Assembly: GCA_963775805.1 (NCBI GenBank)
Contig: CAVZKG010000004.1
Span: 434,001 to 498,000 of the forward strand
Length of the DNA stretch: 64,000 nucleotides
DNA from: JAFAMB01 sp963775805
GTDB taxonomy: Bacteria > Verrucomicrobiota > Verrucomicrobiia > Chthoniobacterales > JAFAMB01
Direction of reading: 5' to 3'
The notes beneath the pieces were generated by a model, which worked only from the letters and a program-made list of their open reading frames with translations, had not been told where the DNA came from and did no database searches. This document shows positions 1 through 7,939 of the stretch, piece by piece (position 1 is the first letter of the stretch; the number at the start of each line of letters is the position of its first letter). The translations under genes were made by a program, and so were the position numbers.

Positions 1-341
1 GCGACCGCAATCAGATTCTCTCTCGTTACGCCATCCACTAGGATGAGAGCGACCCCGCTCGGTGCGCCTTGCACGCAGTGGAAATAATCGGTGTTAATTT
101 CCTCTTTCTCGAGGCGCGCTTTTGCATCCGTTCCGAACGTGTCGGCACCGTACGCGCCTAGAAATGCCACATCCCCGCCGGCGCGAACTGCGGCGACTGC
201 CTGGTTTGCTCCCTTGCCGCCTCCAAAGGTCTGAAATTCGCCGCCGAGCACAGTTTCTCCTGGGTTCGGCAGCCGGTTACAATAGACGACCAGATCGGTG
301 TTCGAACTGCCAACGACAAGTATTCGCGGTTTGGTGGCCAT
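1..341 (-). CDS. rbsK: Ribokinase, N-terminal part (cut by window edge)
   Basis: Phosphorylates D-ribose to ribose 5-phosphate in the cytoplasm. The first 113 codons, read from ATG at 341, translate without a stop to the window edge. They show the PfkB-family N-terminus: a beta-strand VVGSSNTDLVV, then PNPGETVLGG and the conserved substrate/dimer motif GGGKGANQAVAAVRAG, then LGAYGADTFG. This pattern is typical of ribokinase rather than fructokinase. The catalytic C-terminal half lies outside the window. No clear Shine-Dalgarno precedes the ATG. A small HTH gene lies upstream in the same direction. Another PfkB-type sugar or nucleoside kinase is the main alternative. Confidence 0.85.
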   Translation of the reverse strand, partial: MATKPRILVVGSSNTDLVVYCNRLPNPGETVLGGEFQTFGGGKGANQAVAAVRAGGDVAFLGAYGADTFGTDAKARLEKEEINTDYFHCVQGAPSGVALILVDGVTRENLIAV

Positions 342-439
342 GAAATGGAAAAAGGTACCTGTGTAAGAGCAGACCCTGAATGGAGTCGTTCAGTGCGCAG
401 CGACTGATTAGCCTTCGATAGGTGACTTCCCGAAGAGGA

Positions 440-634
440 TCAAATGTAGCCGACTCGCCGCAGAAATCCGGCCAATCGAGCCAGCATACATTTTTCGGGC
501 TGTGCCGCACCCCGGAGCCAATTGGTCAGGATCGCTTCGGTGACTCCGAGCTTTGTCGCTGTCTGCCGCTCCGTTTCTTCGGATTCCTTTGCATACCGTT
601 GCAAAGCCTTGAGGACCTCGTCAGTGCTCATCAA
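440..634 (-). CDS. Small helix-turn-helix protein
   Basis: A 64-residue protein whose centre (TATKLGVTEAILTNWLRG, about residues 25-42) reads as a helix-turn-helix of the Cro/XRE or phage-repressor kind, preceded by an amphipathic helix. Such small proteins bind DNA as dimers. It lies about 100 bp upstream of the ribokinase gene on the same strand, so local regulation is possible but not shown. No recognisable second domain is present. The family is inferred from pattern only. Confidence 0.5.
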   Translation of the reverse strand: MMSTDEVLKALQRYAKESEETERQTATKLGVTEAILTNWLRGAAQPEKCMLARLAGFLRRVGYI

Positions 635-766
635 TGGGCTATTGCTAGATTAGGCAGGCGGAATTGTCCACTTCTTTATCGAATATCAGGGGAAGGGCGA
701 GTTCTGTGTCCGGCTGGTAAAACAAGGATGCGCGCAGGCTTGTGGCGGAGATATCGGTTGACTTTG

Positions 767-787
767 TGAGACTGAGAGTCATTCTCA
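767..787. promoter_or_regulatory. Fur-like palindrome in front of the iron permease
   Basis: A 21-bp near-palindrome with arms TGAGA-n-TGA and TCA-n-TCTCA resembles the 7-1-7 Fur box layout. It ends six bases before the FTR1-like start codon, so a bound repressor would block the leader or ribosome loading. Iron-dependent repression is inferred from this site and the gene it precedes. Confidence 0.4.
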
Positions 788-793
788 CTACAA

Positions 794-1816
794 ATGAGCC
801 AGGCCGAAGTTCACCCCTCTTCCCTTGATCATTCAGATCAGAACAAGGCCCCTAGAACATCCGGAAGCTCCCGGATCGGTTTTCAGATTTTTCTCGTCGT
901 CGCCGGGATAATCGTTGTCGGGGTGATGGTCTGGCAGGCACTCACTTCGAATGGGTCTCCAGATCCGACACAGCCACATACGAGCAAGTCAGTGGCGATT
1001 CTAGACATTGCCGTGCTGGTGTTCCGCGAAGGCTTGGAATGTGTGCTGGTGCTATCGGCGATCACAGCGAGTATGGCCGGCAATCAGCGGGACCAACGGC
1101 GTCCGGTGATGGCGGGAGCGGCGGTTGGTTTTCTTGCCACGCTGGTCACTTGGGTGATTGCAGTTGGAATTGTCACTAATCTTGCGCAAAACATCCCGGC
1201 GCTGCAGCTGCAGGCCATAACGGGGATGTTGGCTGTCGTGGTCTTATTGGTGGTGATGAATTGGTTTTTCCATAAGGTTTATTGGGGCGGTTGGATTGGG
1301 CTTCAGAACCGGAAGAAGAAAGATCTCCTCAGCAAAGCGACCGGCTCAGAAATCTCCGAGTCGGGGTTAGTTTGGGGTCTCGGCCTTTTGGGGTTTGCTT
1401 CCCTTTATCGTGAAGGTTTCGAGGTGGTGCTCTTTTTGCAGAGCTACTTCTTGCAGATGGGCGGACGCATTGTTCTATGGGGCGCTTTGCTCGGCCTGAT
1501 ATTGTCGGGTTTCGTCGCGGTGCTCACGTTTGTTGCGCACACACGATTACCATATCGAAAGCTCCTGGTGTCGACCGGAGTGATGCTTGGATTTGTGCTG
1601 CTGATCATGGTTGGCGAACAGGCGCAGGAGATGCAACTCGCCAACTGGCTGCCGACGACGAAGATTTCAGCGCTTGAGCACGTCATTCCAAATTGGATGG
1701 GTGTCTGGTTTTCGATCTATCCGACTATTGAGACCCTCGTTGCCCAGTTGCTCGCTGCGCTTCTGGTGGTTGGTTCCTATTTTGCCGCCCGCCGCCAGGC
1801 CTCGCCGACCAAATGA
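794..1816 (+). CDS. FTR1-family high-affinity iron permease
   Basis: Integral membrane protein of 340 residues with about seven hydrophobic segments. It carries two copies of the iron-channel motif R-E-G-x-E: FREGLECVLVL near residue 76 and LYREGFEVVLFL near residue 203. These define the FTR1/EfeU family, which moves ferric iron across the cytoplasmic membrane, usually coupled to iron oxidation by a partner. No EfeO or EfeB partner is visible nearby. The N-terminus carries a charged tail and an extra membrane segment at about 29-50. A Fur-like palindrome sits just before the start codon. A lead or other metal permease of the same family cannot be excluded. Confidence 0.85.
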   Translation: MSQAEVHPSSLDHSDQNKAPRTSGSSRIGFQIFLVVAGIIVVGVMVWQALTSNGSPDPTQPHTSKSVAILDIAVLVFREGLECVLVLSAITASMAGNQRDQRRPVMAGAAVGFLATLVTWVIAVGIVTNLAQNIPALQLQAITGMLAVVVLLVVMNWFFHKVYWGGWIGLQNRKKKDLLSKATGSEISESGLVWGLGLLGFASLYREGFEVVLFLQSYFLQMGGRIVLWGALLGLILSGFVAVLTFVAHTRLPYRKLLVSTGVMLGFVLLIMVGEQAQEMQLANWLPTTKISALEHVIPNWMGVWFSIYPTIETLVAQLLAALLVVGSYFAARRQASPTK

Positions 1817-1858
1817 TACCGTCGGACAGGTCGGCTCTCTTTGATTTTGCGACGCTTG

Positions 1859-2170
1859 TTACGAAGTAACCCACGCCCTTATTCCGGCTTGGGAAACGTT
1901 TGCAGAGAGTCCTTCGATTTCAGGGGGAGCTTCCGAAGAATAGAAGTACGCCACTGTATAGGTGGAAAAAATGCTCCGATGAGTGAATACGTAGGCGGCC
2001 AATGGCTCTGCCAGAGCTTTCGCGACTGCGTTCTCGTCGGAATGAAAATCGTTCTTTTCCTGCCTGTATTTTTCGATGTTCGCCCGTGGAACGCGCACGA
2101 TCGCGGTTCTGGACTTCCCAGACGATTCTGAAGAGGCCGTTACCTGCACGTAGATCTGATCGGCTGACAT
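1859..2170 (-). CDS. Hypothetical 103-residue protein
   Basis: I do not recognise this protein. It is 103 residues, soluble in appearance, begins MSADQIYVQVTASSES and has a KSRTAIVRVPRANIEKYRQ segment that could be a beta-strand and a helix. There are no cysteines and no signal peptide. It converges with the iron permease gene. The start ATG at 2170 lies beside a hairpin with a T-run (2183-2217). Coding status rests on an uninterrupted frame with ordinary composition. Confidence 0.45.
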   Translation of the reverse strand: MSADQIYVQVTASSESSGKSRTAIVRVPRANIEKYRQEKNDFHSDENAVAKALAEPLAAYVFTHRSIFSTYTVAYFYSSEAPPEIEGLSANVSQAGIRAWVTS

Positions 2171-2182
2171 CGTCTAGCCAGA

Positions 2183-2217
2183 AAATCTCGCGGGCGTTCG
2201 GATTCGCGAGATTTTTT
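2183..2217 (+). terminator. Hairpin followed by T-run
   Basis: A 10-bp perfect stem (AAATCTCGCG with CGCGAGATTT, 12-nt loop) is followed on the plus strand by a run of T. This is the form of an intrinsic terminator. It lies between the divergent starts of the 2170 and 2277 genes, so it may stop plus-strand read-through from the iron permease direction, or act in the leader of the lipoprotein gene. Confidence 0.5.
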
Positions 2218-2276
2218 TGTGATGTTTTTTTTGTAACCGCTTGTGATCCCGTGTCGGAATGCTGATTATTTCAGGC

Positions 2277-2489
2277 ATGAAAGGTTGGCTAACCTTGTGT
2301 TTTGGTGTTGTTGCAATTGGCGCCCTTGTATTGGTGACCGGCTGCGCGGAGGACTCTGGCTGGAATGCTGGAATGATGGGACTTCCAGTGAATGGTAGCG
2401 ATCCAAATGCTCCGCAGCACCCCCAAACCGCGCCTGAGTCCCCTCCCGGCTCCGGGGCAGTCGATTACATTCCGCAGGGGAACTATTAG
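2277..2489 (+). CDS. Small lipoprotein
   Basis: A 70-residue protein beginning MKGWLTLCFGVVAIGALVL with lipobox LVTGC, so the cysteine at about residue 23 should be lipidated and anchored. The mature part is short and rich in Pro, Gly, Asn and Ser, with no recognisable fold. An in-frame ATG six codons upstream (2259) is possible, but the signal sequence fits the inner ATG better. It converges with the following lipoprotein gene. Function unknown. Confidence 0.6.
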   Translation: MKGWLTLCFGVVAIGALVLVTGCAEDSGWNAGMMGLPVNGSDPNAPQHPQTAPESPPGSGAVDYIPQGNY

Positions 2490-2505
2490 GCTGTTCCGAC
2501 AGGTC

Positions 2506-2973
2506 CTATCCGCCGAATCCGATATATCGGGCGGTGTACTGCGCGACGCGCACAATCTGACCACGAGGCGGCGTATCGACAATGACGTACCCTTGTGGGC
2601 TGACGGCGTGCCCCGTTTGCGTGTCGAAAATCAGGTACCCTTGAACTCCTTGTTTGGAGCTGCTGGAAATGCCCTGAGTAAAATAGGCACCGCTGGTTTC
2701 CGAGTGGTCGAGTTTGACCGAGAATTCGGCATTCAGCTCTGCCGCTAACATTGAGGATGCTGCGACGATTAGGTAACGAGGCTCTGGGCCAACGCGTTCC
2801 CCATTTTTCAGCCAGTAGTCGCGAGCACGCTGTTCAGCAAGACGGATTTCGTTCGATACCGGATAACAGGTTTCGATGGCGTAATCGCGCGTGTCAGATT
2901 TGGACGAATTAGAAGTCGCACAGGCAGAAAGTAGTGCCAATAACCCGGAAAAGAGGACAAGATAACGATTCAT
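2506..2973 (-). CDS. Lipoprotein, paralogue of the next gene
   Basis: A 155-residue protein with signal MNRYLVLFSGLLALLSAC and a lipobox cysteine at about residue 18. The C-terminal third (FDTQTGHAVSPQGYVIVDTP, then PRGQI...AQYTARYIG) aligns with the same region of the neighbouring gene at 3066-3557 (FDQRTGELAAPEGVLVVGHP, then TRGKI...GGVSAVYG). The two are therefore tandem paralogues. The central part (AEQRARDYWLKNGERVGPEPRYLIVAA) looks like a helix followed by a strand. I do not know the family. An envelope role is inferred from the lipoprotein signal. Confidence 0.65.
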   Translation of the reverse strand: MNRYLVLFSGLLALLSACATSNSSKSDTRDYAIETCYPVSNEIRLAEQRARDYWLKNGERVGPEPRYLIVAASSMLAAELNAEFSVKLDHSETSGAYFTQGISSSSKQGVQGYLIFDTQTGHAVSPQGYVIVDTPPRGQIVRVAQYTARYIGFGG

Positions 2974-3065
2974 TCAATAAAGGCGATTAATTGGCATTGC
3001 GTTTCGTCTCGATGGTTGGATGCATTAATCGACCGGTGTTTTGCCCAATTAACCGGAAAACGAAG

Positions 3066-3557
3066 TTACCAGGACCCGTCGCTCCCATAAACCGCCGACA
3101 CTCCGCCATACAACCCGATTTTTCCTCGAGTCGGATGTCCAACTACCAGAACCCCTTCCGGGGCTGCGAGTTCTCCGGTCCGCTGATCGAAGACCAGTAG
3201 AAACTCGACTGGGACACTCCCCGCATTCTGCAGAAGATCGGCGCCGTAGTAATCGTTCATTGGGATTTTGCCCAGAGCCATCTTCGTGGTCAACCAGGGC
3301 ACTTCGTCCGCCGTGAGCTGATATGCGCGTATCGCGACGTAGGGAGTTTGTGCAAGCGTGACCTTCTGTTTGTCGTTGGCCCGTCGGATGAAGTTCTGGA
3401 ATCGTTTCTTTCCGAGAGCTATTTCGCGCGGATAGGGCTGGGCAGCCATGAAAGCGTGATCGTTCGGACCGAACGGAGTACGTTGCGTGGCTTCATGAAA
3501 AGCGCAGGATCCGCTGCAGAGGCTAATCAGCACGAGGGCAATGAGCGAGTTTTTCAC
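3066..3557 (-). CDS. Lipoprotein-like protein, paralogue of the preceding gene
   Basis: About 163 residues if read from GTG at 3557, which begins VKNSLIALVLISLCSGSC, a signal with a possible lipobox. A GTG at 3599 would add 14 residues before the signal. Neither start has a clear ribosome site. The body contains a helix-rich ALGKKRFQNFIRRANDKQK segment and ends in the domain shared with 2506-2973. The gap to the paralogue is about 90 bp and both point the same way, so co-transcription is likely. Function unknown. Confidence 0.6.
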   Translation of the reverse strand: MKNSLIALVLISLCSGSCAFHEATQRTPFGPNDHAFMAAQPYPREIALGKKRFQNFIRRANDKQKVTLAQTPYVAIRAYQLTADEVPWLTTKMALGKIPMNDYYGADLLQNAGSVPVEFLLVFDQRTGELAAPEGVLVVGHPTRGKIGLYGGVSAVYGSDGSW

Positions 3558-3599
3558 GGCATGGGAGGTGGGACAATTTGAATGCTGGAGGCCTGTCAC

Positions 3600-4023
3600 T
3601 ATGGATTAAGAATCCAGATTTCTGGAAGAACTTAGTCGGACAAGCGTTCGCAAAACGCCAAAATACGCTCTATTGGCCGTGTCACAAACCAAAGGGCTTG
3701 TGAGGTTTCACGCTGTGGAGGGTCTCTCAGAGCTGCTCAAGAGAATTTTCGAATTTGGAAAGAATGGGGAGAGGGAGTGGGACTCTTCTGGGGAGTTTTT
3801 GAACCGCCAAGACCAAGGGGACATTCAAATATCAAGGTTCTTCTGCTGACAAATCCTCGAATGAAACACACGTCCCTGGCCGGTTCTTATAGGGCCAGGG
3901 ACGCGACTCCTTCGTTTTACCTATGCTGAGGGCGCCGTATTCCAAACGGAAGACGTCCTCTTGGGACAGTTGGCTAGACGTGCGAGGGAGACCGGGAGTT
4001 ACGCCAGAAAATCTCGCGGTCGC
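3600..4023. other. Non-coding stretch
   Basis: No convincing reading frame on either strand. The only clear structure is the hairpin at 3871-3903, listed separately. Confidence 0.5.
3871..3903 (-). terminator. Strong hairpin downstream of the small-peptide pair
   Basis: Perfect 11-bp inverted repeat (CGTCCCTGGCC with GGCCAGGGACG) around an 11-nt loop. On the minus strand it lies about 120 bp after the stop of the second small membrane peptide and is followed by a moderately T-rich stretch. It is a plausible terminator for that transcript. The weak T-run leaves doubt. Confidence 0.45.
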
Positions 4024-4152
4024 TCAGGATGGTGAGTTTTTTGGGTTGGGACAGGGATGCATCCTACTGGCCGCCAAGCCAAACAGGCAGAACGCGAGGA
4101 GCAAAATCACACCCATGATACGAAGGAGAAAAATCATTGGTTCTTCGATCAT
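4024..4152 (-). CDS. Small membrane peptide, second of a coupled pair
   Basis: A 42-residue peptide (MIEEPMIFLLRIMGVILLLA...) with a single strongly hydrophobic segment at about residues 6-28 and a short polar tail HPCPNPKNS. Its ATG overlaps the stop codon of the upstream short gene by four bases (ATGA), which is a typical translational-coupling arrangement, and it has no ribosome site of its own. Function unknown. Confidence 0.5.
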   Translation of the reverse strand: MIEEPMIFLLRIMGVILLLAFCLFGLAASRMHPCPNPKNSPS

Positions 4153-4268
4153 TGCAGAAAAGGCCACGAACTGAATAATATCGTCAGTGCTACCAAAGCG
4201 GATGCGATCACCGCCAGGTTAAACCTTCTCATTCTCCGGTCGTACGCCTGAATCAAATCGTATTCCAT
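4149..4268 (-). CDS. Small membrane peptide, first of a coupled pair
   Basis: A 39-residue peptide beginning MEYDLIQAYDRRMRRFN, followed by one hydrophobic segment (LAVIASALVALTILF). The acidic-basic head with a single membrane helix suggests a positive-inside anchor. A good Shine-Dalgarno, GAGGAAG, ends nine bases before the ATG. Together with the 4-base overlap into the next gene, this argues that the pair is real despite its size. I do not recognise a family. Confidence 0.55.
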   Translation of the reverse strand: MEYDLIQAYDRRMRRFNLAVIASALVALTILFSSWPFLQ

Positions 4269-4540
4269 AGTGTTTGACTTCCTCATTCAATTTCCTCGCC
4301 GAAACTAACTGACGAATGAGAAAGGTGGAATTACCCGTTCGGATGAGGCGGTGCGTTTGGTGCACCAAATCCGGCCTAAATCTCCTCATTTGAGGAACCC
4401 GCGGTCGCGTCTTTACCGCCGTGACCGCGTATCCAAGCGGCCCAGCGTTGGTCTTCTCCACGCACATATGCGCGATGAGTCCAATGGCGATGAGCCAATG
4501 GATGCCGGAAGATTTTGACAGTACGAAACTAAGATTTCAG

Positions 4541-5926
4541 CTAAATGCTAGCAAGCGGTTGCAGTTCGCCGAGCATAGTCGGGATAAGTTCCGAAACGGT
4601 TGGATGAATGTGGACTGCTCTTTGCATGACGGTGTAAGGCGCCTTGGCATACATCAAATCAAGGATCGAGTGAACGACCTCATCGCCACCGGTCCCCAAA
4701 ATAGCGGCGCCCAAGATTTGCTTGGTCTCCGCGTCGATCACTATTTTCATGAAACCTTGAGTCTCGCCTTTTTCGATTGCACGATTCACTCTCGTCATCG
4801 GCCGTTTTCCAATTAATGCGGGCTTCCCTGTGCGTCGCACCTCGGTCTCGCTCATCCCTGCTCTCCCCAACGGCGGATCGATATAAAGTGCATAGGCGGG
4901 GATCCGGTCGCTCACTCGCCGGGGATCTTTATCGAGTAGGTTTGCGGCAACGATTTCAAAGTCGTTGTAGGCCGTATGGGTAAAGGCGCCCTTCCCGTTG
5001 CAGTCTCCCATGGCCCAGATGCCCGGCACGTTCGTACGCAGTTCATCATCGACCTCGATGTAACCATGTTGATCGACAGAAACGCCGGCCTTATCGAGGC
5101 CCAGGTCATCGGTATTGGGGCGACGTCCTACCGCGAGCAAGAGGTGGGAACCGCTAACCTCGGAACTGCCGTCTGTGCAGTCGAGCGTCACTGCCAGTTC
5201 CGCGCCCTGTTTCCTTACGGTCAGGCACTCAGCGTTAAGGCGCACGTTGATGCCTTCGCGCTCCACTATTTCTCTCACTGCGTTCGAGACATCTTCATCT
5301 TCGCGATGAATCAAACGCGGCCCCATTTCGATTAGTGTGACTTCACTGCCAAAACGTCGATATATTTGGCCAAACTCAAGGCCTATGTAGCTGCCGCCTA
5401 TCACCACCAAATGCCGAGGAAGAAAATCGACGCCCATCATCGAGCTATTTGTAAGGTATTCGACCTGATCAAGCCCGGGCATTGGAGGTATTTGAGCACG
5501 TCCCCCAACATTGATGAACATGCGCGGCGCCGTTAGCAGCGTTGTTCCTACGCTCATCTCGGTGGGAGATGTAAAACGGGCGTGGCCTTGGTAAACCGTG
5601 CAGTTCTGCATCGTCTTTAGCCACGATTCGACACTTTTTTGTGATTGGCCTGATACAGCGTCTTTCCTGGCCTTCACTTTCTTCATGTCCACGCCGACTT
5701 GGTCATTGACCACTACACCAAAGTCGGCAGCCCGACGCGCTAAATGGGCCGCGTACGCACTTGCGACCAAGGTTTTTGTAGGTGTGCATCCCGTGTTAAC
5801 ACAAGTGCCTCCGAATAGGTCGCGCTCGACGATAGCAACCTTCATCCCGGCCCCGCTCAAACGTCCAGCCAGAGAGGGCCCGGCTTGCCCCGCTCCGACT
5901 ATGATAGCGTCATATGCATTCGACAC
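4541..5926 (-). CDS. FAD-dependent pyridine nucleotide-disulfide oxidoreductase (mercuric reductase-like)
   Basis: Class I flavoprotein disulfide reductase of 461 residues: FAD motif GAGQAG at residues 11-16, redox pair GGTCVNTGC (Cys42 and Cys47), an NAD(P) Rossmann motif in the middle (VVIGGSYIGLEFGQ), and the C-terminal dimerisation domain ending with the catalytic HIHPTVSE. It moves electrons between NAD(P)H and a disulfide or metal substrate. MerA's N-terminal metal domain and C-terminal Cys-Cys are absent, so true Hg(II) reductase activity is doubtful. The frame stays open to 6241 upstream, but that extension crosses a repeat. GTG at 5926, with AAGGA seven bases ahead, is the likely start. 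Confidence 0.8.
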   Translation of the reverse strand: MSNAYDAIIVGAGQAGPSLAGRLSGAGMKVAIVERDLFGGTCVNTGCTPTKTLVASAYAAHLARRAADFGVVVNDQVGVDMKKVKARKDAVSGQSQKSVESWLKTMQNCTVYQGHARFTSPTEMSVGTTLLTAPRMFINVGGRAQIPPMPGLDQVEYLTNSSMMGVDFLPRHLVVIGGSYIGLEFGQIYRRFGSEVTLIEMGPRLIHREDEDVSNAVREIVEREGINVRLNAECLTVRKQGAELAVTLDCTDGSSEVSGSHLLLAVGRRPNTDDLGLDKAGVSVDQHGYIEVDDELRTNVPGIWAMGDCNGKGAFTHTAYNDFEIVAANLLDKDPRRVSDRIPAYALYIDPPLGRAGMSETEVRRTGKPALIGKRPMTRVNRAIEKGETQGFMKIVIDAETKQILGAAILGTGGDEVVHSILDLMYAKAPYTVMQRAVHIHPTVSELIPTMLGELQPLASI

Positions 5927-6488
5927 AAACAGGTCCTTTCTGATTCTGCAGCGCAGACCATTCGCTCGTTTTCCGCAAGAAATTCGTCGTTGTGCGCGCT
6001 CTCGATTGTACTGACGACAACAAATAACAGAAACGATTGGGAATGCAGGAGCTTTCTTAAACAGGAGCGCGACTACTTCGATGACGACGCAGAGATCGAT
6101 ATGCATCAACGAAAGCCGCCTTTTTTGGAGTCTGCGTTTTGGTTGTTTTGCCGGCGAATCTAGCGCTGGTTTTGATCGAGATGAGTAAACAGTCGGGAGA
6201 AGGTCACAGGCGAGACGCCTATGATATTTTCGGCTCAGCAACGTTCGTACTTTTTCGAGTTTACGGGCATCGAAGGGTCTGAACCGAGCCGCTTAAAGCC
6301 GCCGCGCCAAGAGTCACGAAGCCGAAAGTATCATAAGCGTCTCGCCTATGACCTGAATCGGGGTGCGGCTCGTCCTGGTAGCGCAACTACTTCGACGACA
6401 ACTTCCGATCTTTCGCACGGCGCGCACTTGGACCGGGTAACCGGAACCGATTTAATCTCTAGCATAGTCCCTCTTTTCTCCTAATGTC
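5927..6488. other. Intergenic region with inverted repeat arms
   Basis: No gene seen. It holds the inverted repeat at 6201-6354. It also holds a loose repeat of GCGACTACTTCGATGACGAC (near 6068) and GCAACTACTTCGACGACAAC (near 6383). Any promoters for the divergent reductase and egtB genes must lie here, but I cannot place them confidently. Confidence 0.5.
6201..6354. repeat. 33-bp inverted repeat pair
   Basis: Arms 6201-6233 and 6322-6354 are complementary at 30 of 33 positions, separated by 88 bp. Each arm contains a small palindrome around AGGCGAGACGCCT. It resembles a MITE or REP-type intergenic element between two divergent genes. Confidence 0.65.
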
Positions 6489-7811
6489 TTGGTTGTGCCT
6501 ACCCTTCCAGTAGCTTCGACGGGAACTGTGAACGGAACATCCCGGAATCAATCAAGCGAATCGTCGGAAGACCTGGGCGCGGCCTATTGTCGCGTTCGCG
6601 AACTGAGCGAAAACCTTTGCGAAACGCTTCAGCCTGAGGACTGCGTCGTCCAAACTGTTCCCGAAGTGAGTCCGACGAAATGGCATCTCGCGCACACTAG
6701 TTGGTTTTTTGAGACCTTCGTCCTCAAAGAAGCTCTGCCCGACTACAAGCCGATCAACACGCAGTACGCTTATTTGTTCAATTCTTACTACAATGCCGCT
6801 GGTAAGATGCACTGCCGGCCTAAGCGCGGCCTTATTTCGCGGCCCACTTTAAGCGAGACTTTAGAATATCGACATCGAGTCGATGCGCTGATGGAACGCA
6901 TATTAGAAAATGAGGATCTCCTCAATCGGTTTGCGTCCATTATTGTCCTGGGAATCAATCACGAACAACAACATCAGGAGCTGATGTTGACTGACATAAA
7001 ACATGTGTTCTCCGAAAACCCTTTGCGCCCCATCTTTCGCAAGCGCGCGGAAACAGTGCGCTCCGCGGCCCCTCCGATACGATGGGTGCCATTCAAGGCC
7101 GGAGTTTACCAGATCGGGCACGCTGGCGGCGGATTTTTTTACGACAACGAAGAGCCGCGGCACCGGCAGTTCGCGGAGGATTTCCATCTCGCGTCTCGCC
7201 TCGTTACGAACGGGGAATACATTGAATTTATCGAAGACGGCGGTTATCGACGGCCAGAATTTTGGTTATCACTCGGGTGGTACACGATCGGTGAACAGCG
7301 CTGGGAAGCCCCACTGTATTGGGAAGCCGGTGACGGAAATTGGTCGAATTTCACTCTCAGTGGTCTACGGGAATTAGACAAGAACGAGCCGGTTTGCCAC
7401 GTGAGTTATTTTGAAGCCGATGCGTATGCGCGCTGGGCGGGTGCCCGCTTGCCTACAGAATTTGAGTGGGAGATCGCGGCTGCAGATTTGCCGCGAGCCG
7501 GAAACTTTGTGGAGAACGAAATTTTTCATCCGAAAGCGATCGACGAATCGGCCACCCGCGAATCTATCTCTCAGATGTTTGGCGATCTATGGGAGTGGAC
7601 GCATAGTTCATATTCCCCCTATCCGGGTTATGTAACCGTTCCGGGTGCACTCGGCGAATACAATGGAAAATTCATGTGCAACCAGTACGTGTTAAGGGGT
7701 GGTTCGTGCGCTACCTCGCAGTCGCATATACGTAAGACCTATCGAAATTTTTTCCCGCCAAATGCCCGTTGGCAATTCATGGGAATTCGTTTAGCCAAAG
7801 ACGTTCTCTGA
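6489..7811 (+). CDS. egtB: Ergothioneine biosynthesis sulfoxide synthase EgtB
   Basis: Iron(II) enzyme that joins a thiol (cysteine or gamma-glutamylcysteine) to hercynine with oxygen, forming the sulfoxide precursor of ergothioneine. The N-terminal DinB-like domain carries the predicted iron triad: WHLAHTSWFFE (His69) and NHEQQHQE (His158, His162). The C-terminal half is the formylglycine-generating-enzyme/sulfatase-modifying fold, ending in VLRGGSC and FMGIRLA. The length of about 440 is normal. The start is uncertain (TTG 6489 or GTG 6495), with no clear ribosome site. It is followed by egtD. No egtC or egtE is seen in the window. Confidence 0.9.
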   Translation: MVVPTLPVASTGTVNGTSRNQSSESSEDLGAAYCRVRELSENLCETLQPEDCVVQTVPEVSPTKWHLAHTSWFFETFVLKEALPDYKPINTQYAYLFNSYYNAAGKMHCRPKRGLISRPTLSETLEYRHRVDALMERILENEDLLNRFASIIVLGINHEQQHQELMLTDIKHVFSENPLRPIFRKRAETVRSAAPPIRWVPFKAGVYQIGHAGGGFFYDNEEPRHRQFAEDFHLASRLVTNGEYIEFIEDGGYRRPEFWLSLGWYTIGEQRWEAPLYWEAGDGNWSNFTLSGLRELDKNEPVCHVSYFEADAYARWAGARLPTEFEWEIAAADLPRAGNFVENEIFHPKAIDESATRESISQMFGDLWEWTHSSYSPYPGYVTVPGALGEYNGKFMCNQYVLRGGSCATSQSHIRKTYRNFFPPNARWQFMGIRLAKDVL

Positions 7812-7939
7812 GCGTTCCCTTGAAACAGTTTCGCTGCGACTGCCATTATAGTTGGGAGTAGAAGGTTATTTATGATCAGGAGAAAATCGCACCAACCGAG
7901 GCCTGAGTGGACTGAGCGTATAAATTACTCTTTCCGCCG

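Noticed and set aside
4219..4467. 82-codon minus-strand frame
   Set aside because: Overlaps the coupled small peptide in another frame, lacks a ribosome site and has arbitrary composition.
4541..5926. Mercuric reductase (merA)
   Set aside because: No N-terminal metal domain and no C-terminal vicinal cysteines, and no mer genes nearby; kept as a general family call.
5927..6241. Extended N-terminus of the flavin disulfide reductase (start at 6241)
   Set aside because: The added sequence is not family-like, crosses the inverted repeat, and a GTG with AAGGA at the right distance sits exactly where the family begins.
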